Positions 7,590 to 12,196 of a DNA stretch of 14,780 nucleotides are shown piece by piece. Both the position numbers and the translations under genes were made by a program. The DNA lies in NCBI GenBank assembly GCA_037968655.1, contig JBBKVW010000099.1, forward strand, positions 1 to 14,780. Direction: 5' to 3'. The DNA comes from CAISIP01 sp037968655 (GTDB lineage: Bacteria; Pseudomonadota; Gammaproteobacteria; Burkholderiales; Burkholderiaceae_C). Every line of letters begins with the position of its first letter. The first letter of the stretch is position 1. The notes beneath the pieces were generated by a model. That model was not told the origin of the DNA and made no database searches. It saw nothing but the letters and a program-made list of their open reading frames with translations.

Positions 7590-7670
7590 ATGAAGGTGAG
7601 TCAGATCAATTTTCTGGCTGTCCGCACGCTGGCATCCAGCGCCACCCTGAAGGCGCTTGGCAAAAAGTAA
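7590..7670 (+). CDS. Possible 26-residue leader peptide
   Basis: A short frame from ATG 7590 to TAA 7668 whose product has Lys at both ends and an amphipathic middle (INFLAVRTLASSATLKALGKK at the end). Its stop codon overlaps the TAAGGA ribosome binding site of the next gene, and two competing hairpins lie within it (7627-7641 and 7636-7660). That layout resembles a translational attenuator. No strong Shine-Dalgarno precedes the ATG and I know no homologue, so it is speculative. Confidence 0.25.
   Translation: MKVSQINFLAVRTLASSATLKALGKK
7636..7660 (+). promoter_or_regulatory. Hairpin just before the nitroreductase ribosome binding site
   Basis: CCAGCGCC (7636-7643) pairs with GGCGCTTGG (7652-7660) with one bulged T and an 8-base loop. 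The left arm can instead pair with CGCTGG at 7627-7632 (loop CAT), so the two structures exclude each other. The Shine-Dalgarno TAAGGA follows at 7668-7673, six bases before the ATG. A role in translation control is inferred only. Confidence 0.3.
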
Positions 7671-7679
7671 GGACAGCAA

Positions 7680-8843
7680 ATGGAGCGACGAAATTTCATT
7701 CGAATCGCCAGCGGCGGCGTAGTGTTGGCTGCCACTGGCAATCTGACTGCTTGCTCCAGCGCGGTGCCGGCTGAGGCCATCGCAGCCTGGACAGGGCCGG
7801 CATCGGATACCAGCGATGTACGCAAGTGGATATCGGGTTACGCCATCCTGGCGCCCCATTCGCACAATCTGCAGTCCTGGATCGTTGACCTGGGTCGACC
7901 CGACGAGATCACACTGTATTGCGATACCGAGCGCCTGCTACCGCAAACCGATCCGTTCGCGCGCCAGATCATGATGAGCCACGGCACCTTTCTGGAGTTG
8001 CTGGACATCGCTGCGCGCGAGCGCGGACTGCGCACGCAGATCACATTGTTTCCCGAGGGCGCGTTCGAACCGCAGGCAATAGACCAGCGGCCGGTGGCGC
8101 ATATCCGCCTGCACGAGGACGCCAGCGTCGTCAAGGACCCCTTGTTTTCCCAGATCCTGCAGCGCCGCACCAATCGCAGCCTGTACGACCTGAACAGACC
8201 GGTCGCGGCAGCCGCGTGGCAGGCAATGCAAGCGGCGACCAGGCCTTTTGCACTGGCCTTCGGAGCAGTCGGCGCCGATGAACCCGAGCAATTGCAAAAG
8301 CACCGGATGATCGCCGAGCAAGCCTGGCGCATCGAGATGCTCACACCAAGTGCCATCATGGAGTCATTCAAGCTACTGCGCGTGGGTGCAGCAGAGGTCG
8401 CTCGCCACAAGGACGGCCTGACCTTGATGAATCCGATGGCGGTATGGCTCGATCGCCTGGGCCTGTTCGATCGCAGCAAGGTGCCAGCGCCAGACGATTA
8501 CGCAACCACCAGCCAGTTGGACGAGTTCAACAGCAAGATCGCGTCGACGACCGGCTTCATGTGGCTGATATCCCAGGGCAATGACCGCCTGACACAGGTA
8601 AACTCCGGGCGCGCCTATGCGCGGGTGCAACTGGCTGCCACCGCGCATGGCGTGGCGATGCATCCACTGCAACAGGCCTTGCAGGAATATCCGGAACAGG
8701 CCCAACCCTATGCTGCAATCCGTCGCCTGCTGAACGCGCCCGAGCCGGGGCAGACGATACAGATGTGGGCGCGCGTCGGTTACGCGCCGCCGGTTGAGCC
8801 TGCGCCGCGTCGGGGCGTCGAAGCCCATATCCGGGCGAGCTGA
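7680..8843 (+). CDS. Acg-family nitroreductase-like FMN oxidoreductase, Tat lipoprotein
   Basis: A 387-residue protein related, in my reading, to Acg-type nitroreductase-fold proteins: long, with two weakly similar halves, and short conserved-looking patches such as APHSHNLQSW (residues 58-67), RRTNRSLYD and QLAATAHGVAMHPLQQAL. In this group FMN or flavin binding is assumed rather than obvious from motifs. The N-terminus MERRNFIRIASGG has a twin-arginine motif (RRNFIR) followed by a hydrophobic stretch and a lipobox, LTAC with Cys25. This indicates Tat export of the folded, cofactor-loaded protein and lipid anchoring facing the periplasm. The start is well supported by TAAGGA at 7668-7673. 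It stands alone and is convergent with the next gene. The substrate is unknown. Confidence 0.78.
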   Translation: MERRNFIRIASGGVVLAATGNLTACSSAVPAEAIAAWTGPASDTSDVRKWISGYAILAPHSHNLQSWIVDLGRPDEITLYCDTERLLPQTDPFARQIMMSHGTFLELLDIAARERGLRTQITLFPEGAFEPQAIDQRPVAHIRLHEDASVVKDPLFSQILQRRTNRSLYDLNRPVAAAAWQAMQAATRPFALAFGAVGADEPEQLQKHRMIAEQAWRIEMLTPSAIMESFKLLRVGAAEVARHKDGLTLMNPMAVWLDRLGLFDRSKVPAPDDYATTSQLDEFNSKIASTTGFMWLISQGNDRLTQVNSGRAYARVQLAATAHGVAMHPLQQALQEYPEQAQPYAAIRRLLNAPEPGQTIQMWARVGYAPPVEPAPRRGVEAHIRAS

Positions 8844-8930
8844 ATTCGGCGGTGGATGAGGTCGAATCAGATGGCGTGATCGCGTGGCGCTCCTGGCAAT
8901 GATCGAAACCAGTCGCCCGCGACCGCAAGC

Positions 8931-9731
8931 TCAGCGCCCCGCGAACTTGGGCGGGCGTTTTTCAACAAACGCAGCTGCGGCGCCCTTATGGTCCTCGGTA
9001 TCGAAGGTGCGGATCATGTGGATTGCCTCCGTGTCCAGCACATCGGACAAAGAGGCGCGCTGTCCCAGATTCAGATTGCGTTTCATGTAGCCCAAGGCCA
9101 CCGTTGGCAGCGATGCGAGTTCTCTCGCCCAGGTCTGCGCCGCCTCGGCCAGTTCGGCGGCGGGCGCAACGCGATCGAGCATGCCGATGCGCAGCGCCTC
9201 GTCTGCCAGCACCACGCGGCCAGTGAAGAACAGCTCGCGCGCCCTGGACGCGCCGACCAGATGGCCAAGGAAATAGCTGCCGCCAAAGTCGCCCGACAGG
9301 CCGACCTTGGAGAACGCAGTCGTCAGCTTGGCGTCGTCGGCCCCAATGCGCAGATCGCAGGCCAGTGCCAGTGACAAACCGGCGCCAGCGGCTGCTCCTG
9401 GAATGACTGCCAAGGTCGGCTTGGGCATTTCATGCAACATGCGCGCCACCTCCATGCGCGCGCGCAGGTCGTGCACCCGCAGGTCGAAGCTCATGGCAGC
9501 GCCAGCGCCGGCCGCTGCGCGCGCAAATCCCTTCACGTCGCCGCCCGAGCAAAATGCCTTGCCGGCGCCGGTGAGCACCACCGCCCGCACTGCCGGGTCT
9601 GCGGCCAGGCGCGATAGTGCCTCGTTCATCGCCCGCAGCATCTCGCGCGACAGCGCGTTGCGCGAATCGGGTCGGTTCATGGTCAAGGTGGCAACGCCGT
9701 TGTCGATTGATTCGAGCAGGTCCTGGGTCAT
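8931..9731 (-). CDS. Enoyl-CoA hydratase/isomerase (crotonase) family protein
   Basis: A 266-residue crotonase-fold acyl-CoA enzyme. It shows the first oxyanion-hole segment AFCSGGDVKGF (residues 59-69) and the second, PGAAAGAGLSLALACDLRIG (111-130). Aligned by eye to rat mitochondrial crotonase, both catalytic glutamates are missing: Glu144 corresponds to Ser120 and Glu164 to Phe140. Instead there is GLSGDFGG with Asp148, the position used by PaaG-like isomerases. So an isomerase, or another acyl-CoA reaction, is more likely than plain hydration. ATG 9731 is chosen because AGGA lies 7 bases upstream; the frame itself is open further into the SDR gene. It follows the SDR gene by 58 bases and is probably co-transcribed. 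Confidence 0.87.
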   Translation of the reverse strand: MTQDLLESIDNGVATLTMNRPDSRNALSREMLRAMNEALSRLAADPAVRAVVLTGAGKAFCSGGDVKGFARAAAGAGAAMSFDLRVHDLRARMEVARMLHEMPKPTLAVIPGAAAGAGLSLALACDLRIGADDAKLTTAFSKVGLSGDFGGSYFLGHLVGASRARELFFTGRVVLADEALRIGMLDRVAPAAELAEAAQTWARELASLPTVALGYMKRNLNLGQRASLSDVLDTEAIHMIRTFDTEDHKGAAAAFVEKRPPKFAGR

Positions 9732-9789
9732 GTGTGCATCCTGTATCTGTTGACGATGGGTGTTGCAAGAAGGGGCTTGCGGTGCGAAA

Positions 9790-10590
9790 TCACTCGCCCC
9801 GGCGCAGTTTGCGATCAAGCTTGCGCATGCCGCCAAGCCAGCGATCATAGTCATCGGCCTTGCGCCGGAAATAGTCCCGCACTTGCGGATGCGGCAGGAC
9901 CAGGAACTGCTTGCCCTGCAAGGCATCGATCACGCAGTCGCACAGGCTGTCGGTGCTGGCCACGTCATCGATGGCCGACGATGCGCCCGGCACATGGGCA
10001 CGATTGCGCACCATGGGTGTATCCACCGCCTGTGGGCACAACACCGACACGCCGATTCCGGCATCGGCATGGCGGATCGCCAGCGTTTCTGCCAGCGCAA
10101 TCGACGCATGCTTGGTGACGGCGTAGCTGGACGAGGGCAGGGAAGTCAGCAAACCGGCAGCTGAGGCGGTGATCATCAGATGCCCCGATCCGCGTTCGCG
10201 CATGAGCGGAATCACCGCACGCGCCATCCAGACATGGGCCATCACATGGATGTCCCAGTTCAACTGCCAGTCGGCATCCGGTGCCTCTTCGCCGCCGTCG
10301 CGGATCAACCCGGCGTTGGAGCAGACCAGGTCGATATGTCCAAAGCGCGCGACAGCGGCGGCCACCAGGGCCTGGATGTCCGACTCGTGCGTCACGTCGC
10401 AGGTCTGCGCCAGCACCCGGTCGCCTCCCGGCAGGCCGTTGAAGTGGCGCGCCAGCGCCATCAGCGGCGCCGACTGCACATCGCCCAGCACCAGGCCGGC
10501 TGCGCCTTCGGCCAGGAAGCGTCCAGCCAAGGCCGCGCCAATACCGCTGGCCGCGCCGGTGATCAATACGATGGCATTCTTGATCTGCAT
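9790..10590 (-). CDS. Short-chain dehydrogenase/reductase (SDR), classical type
   Basis: An NAD(P)-dependent oxidoreductase of 266 residues. Motifs seen: TGAASGIG (11-18), Asp37 at the end of the second strand, which favours NAD over NADP, CDV (Asp65), SNAG (91-94), Ser143 in TASAAG, and the catalytic pair Tyr156 and Lys160 in YAVTK. The C-terminus has an unusually basic tail, KLDRKLRRGE. The ATG at 10590 matches the family start; the frame is open upstream by 84 codons of unlikely sequence. No strong Shine-Dalgarno. It is first of a likely two-gene unit with the crotonase-family gene, suggesting oxidation of a hydroxyacyl-CoA or alcohol intermediate, although the substrate cannot be read from the sequence. 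Confidence 0.9.
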   Translation of the reverse strand: MQIKNAIVLITGAASGIGAALAGRFLAEGAAGLVLGDVQSAPLMALARHFNGLPGGDRVLAQTCDVTHESDIQALVAAAVARFGHIDLVCSNAGLIRDGGEEAPDADWQLNWDIHVMAHVWMARAVIPLMRERGSGHLMITASAAGLLTSLPSSSYAVTKHASIALAETLAIRHADAGIGVSVLCPQAVDTPMVRNRAHVPGASSAIDDVASTDSLCDCVIDALQGKQFLVLPHPQVRDYFRRKADDYDRWLGGMRKLDRKLRRGE

Positions 10591-10841
10591 GGGCAAATGT
10601 GGCTCCGGTAGGCGAACCCGGCTGGCACGACTGCAGCCGACTGTCCGCGGCGAGCCGCAGGGCTCTGACCCACCGAGCATACGAAGATCGGCACTTGACC
10701 GCTGTCCGGCATTTGACAGTGCGCGCTGGATCGGTTGCCGCAGTTTCGGTTGAATGGATTCGGGAGCCTTGCCAGTGGGCAATGAACGACGACCTATCAT
10801 GCCATTCAGACCTGACATTTCAGCTTGACAGACGCGACGCA

Positions 10842-11522
10842 ATGACGATGCTGCCCCCCGACTCCGGCTTTCTGGGCGTTCTGATGCTCGACACGCGCTT
10901 TCCTCGGCCGCCAGGCGACATAGGCAATGCCCGGACTTTCGAACGCCATGCGATACCGGTGCGCTACGCCGTCGTCAGCGGCGCATCGCCTCAAAGAATC
11001 GTCAAGGACGCAGATCCGCGCTTCCTTGCGCCGTTCGTCGAAGCGGCAGTGCAGTTGGCCGGGCAAGGTGCCCGGATGATCACCACCAGCTGCGGATTCC
11101 TGGCCGCATACCAGCACGCACTGGCTCAGGCCGTTCCGGTGCCGGTCGTCAGCTCAAGCCTGCTGATGTGCCAGCAGTTCGCGCATCCCGGCATCGTGAC
11201 CTTCGACGCCCAGTCGCTGAGCCAGACCATTCTTGACTCCGCGCAGGTCGCCAAGTCAACGCCGGTGCAGGGTCTGGCAGACGGCTGTGAACTGCAGCGC
11301 CGCATCCTTGCCAACGACACCCAGCTGGATCTGGCGCAGGCCGCCAACGACGTGGTGGATGCAGCATTGCAACTGATACGCCGCTGTGCGGCGGTACAGG
11401 ACATCGTGCTCGAATGCACCAACATGCCGCCCTACCGCGCGGCGGTCGCCAGCGCCACTGGAAGGCGGGTGCATGACATCGAAACCCTGATCATTGCGCG
11501 CTGGAATGCGCTGGCGCCTTGA
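10842..11522 (+). CDS. Aspartate/glutamate racemase family protein
   Basis: A cofactor-independent racemase-fold enzyme of 226 residues with the two-cysteine acid/base pair: Cys84 in TTSCGF and Cys192 in LECTNMPPY. The N-terminal LGVLMLDTRFPRPPGDIGN is typical of a broad subgroup of Asp/Glu racemase-like proteins of unknown substrate, often annotated simply by family. The start is uncertain among ATG 10842, ATG 10848 and ATG 10782. The last adds 20 residues and has AGTGGG only 2 bases away; family-like sequence begins right after 10848. It is divergent from the SDR gene across about 250 bases in which I find no convincing promoter pair, only isolated TTGACC and TTGACA words at 10695 and 10713. 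It may act with the SDR/crotonase unit or be unrelated. Confidence 0.85.
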   Translation: MTMLPPDSGFLGVLMLDTRFPRPPGDIGNARTFERHAIPVRYAVVSGASPQRIVKDADPRFLAPFVEAAVQLAGQGARMITTSCGFLAAYQHALAQAVPVPVVSSSLLMCQQFAHPGIVTFDAQSLSQTILDSAQVAKSTPVQGLADGCELQRRILANDTQLDLAQAANDVVDAALQLIRRCAAVQDIVLECTNMPPYRAAVASATGRRVHDIETLIIARWNALAP

Positions 11523-11526
11523 AAGC

Positions 11527-11559
11527 CGGCAGGCATGGCACCGGGAAGACGGCCTGCCG
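11527..11559. terminator. Hairpin between convergent genes
   Basis: CGGCAGGC (11527-11534) and GCCTGCCG (11552-11559) form a perfect 8-bp stem with a 17-base loop in the 74-base gap where the racemase-like gene meets the reverse immunity-candidate gene. It is symmetrical, so it could act on both transcripts. No T-run follows on either side. Confidence 0.35.
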
Positions 11560-11596
11560 ACCGGCGCGACGAATTTCGGCCTGATCCCGTTGCGCG

Positions 11597-12184
11597 TCAA
11601 ATCCTGCGCCTTTCCAGTTTCGATTCGAGATGCCCGATGGCGTCTGCAAGTGGAAGGTCGCTGACCTTTTCGCGTGCATCTGCAAGCGCCGGCAGCACTG
11701 CCGGATCGTCCAGAAGCAGCGCAGCCATCAGCACGTCCTGAATGGATTGCAGATCAGCGGATCTGAGTTTTTCACTCACGATTGCAGCCAGTTCGGCATC
11801 GCCAACGTCGCGCAAGACGAGTGCGGCTGGAATCAGGTCGCGCTCCTGCGCCTCTGGTCGCCTGGCGGATTCGAGCATGTCGTCGGAATCGACCGTCAAC
11901 AGGTGTTCGCCGATGCAGTCACGCAATTTGGCGCAGTCGATGGTGTCCTCACTGAACTCAATCTCGAAGTACCAGAACCCGAATCCCTTGTCGTCGATCA
12001 GTCGCATCACGATGTCGATGCCGCCTGCCGCGACCCATTGAAAAACGCGCGATTGCCCGCTTTCTCGCTCCCCGTCAAAATAAAGCGCGCTGCCGAATCG
12101 ATCGTTGATCGCCTTTTTCAGGCGGTGGACAGCAAGAGCGGGGTCGCTGGTCGAATCTGGCTGAATTATCTTGGTGATGCGCAT
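11597..12184 (-). CDS. Unrecognised acidic protein, candidate immunity partner
   Basis: A 195-residue soluble protein with no signal peptide or membrane segment and no family I recognise. The first 110 residues look mixed alpha/beta, with strands such as ALYFDG, RVFQWV, DIVMRLI and WYFEIEF. The rest is mostly helical with Leu/Ala/Asp-rich repeats that faintly recall HEAT-like packing. It is rich in Asp and Glu. Its ribosome binding site (TAGGAT, 12191-12196) overlaps the stop codon of the large upstream protein, with 9 bases between the two coding regions, so translation is probably coupled. That position and acidity fit an immunity or antidote protein, or a dedicated chaperone, for that protein's C-terminal domain. 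This role is inference; the coding call itself is well supported. Confidence 0.72.
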   Translation of the reverse strand: MRITKIIQPDSTSDPALAVHRLKKAINDRFGSALYFDGERESGQSRVFQWVAAGGIDIVMRLIDDKGFGFWYFEIEFSEDTIDCAKLRDCIGEHLLTVDSDDMLESARRPEAQERDLIPAALVLRDVGDAELAAIVSEKLRSADLQSIQDVLMAALLLDDPAVLPALADAREKVSDLPLADAIGHLESKLERRRI

Positions 12185-12190
12185 GGACTG

Positions 12191-12196
12191 ATCCTA
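12191..12196 (-). promoter_or_regulatory. Ribosome binding site overlapping the upstream stop codon
   Basis: On the minus strand TAGGAT combines the TAG stop of the large protein with an AGGA Shine-Dalgarno for the 195-residue protein, seven bases before its ATG. This indicates translational coupling and decides that start. Confidence 0.65.

Noticed and set aside
7206..7865. Reverse frame of 219 codons as one gene
   Set aside because: It overlaps the well-supported start and signal peptide of the nitroreductase-like gene. Only its last 55 codons have gene-like features.
8844..8930. Terminator between the convergent nitroreductase-like and crotonase-family genes
   Set aside because: Only 4-5 base stems are visible in this gap.
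10695..10718. TTGACC and TTGACA words as -35 boxes for the racemase-like gene
   Set aside because: No acceptable -10 box lies 16-18 bases downstream of either.
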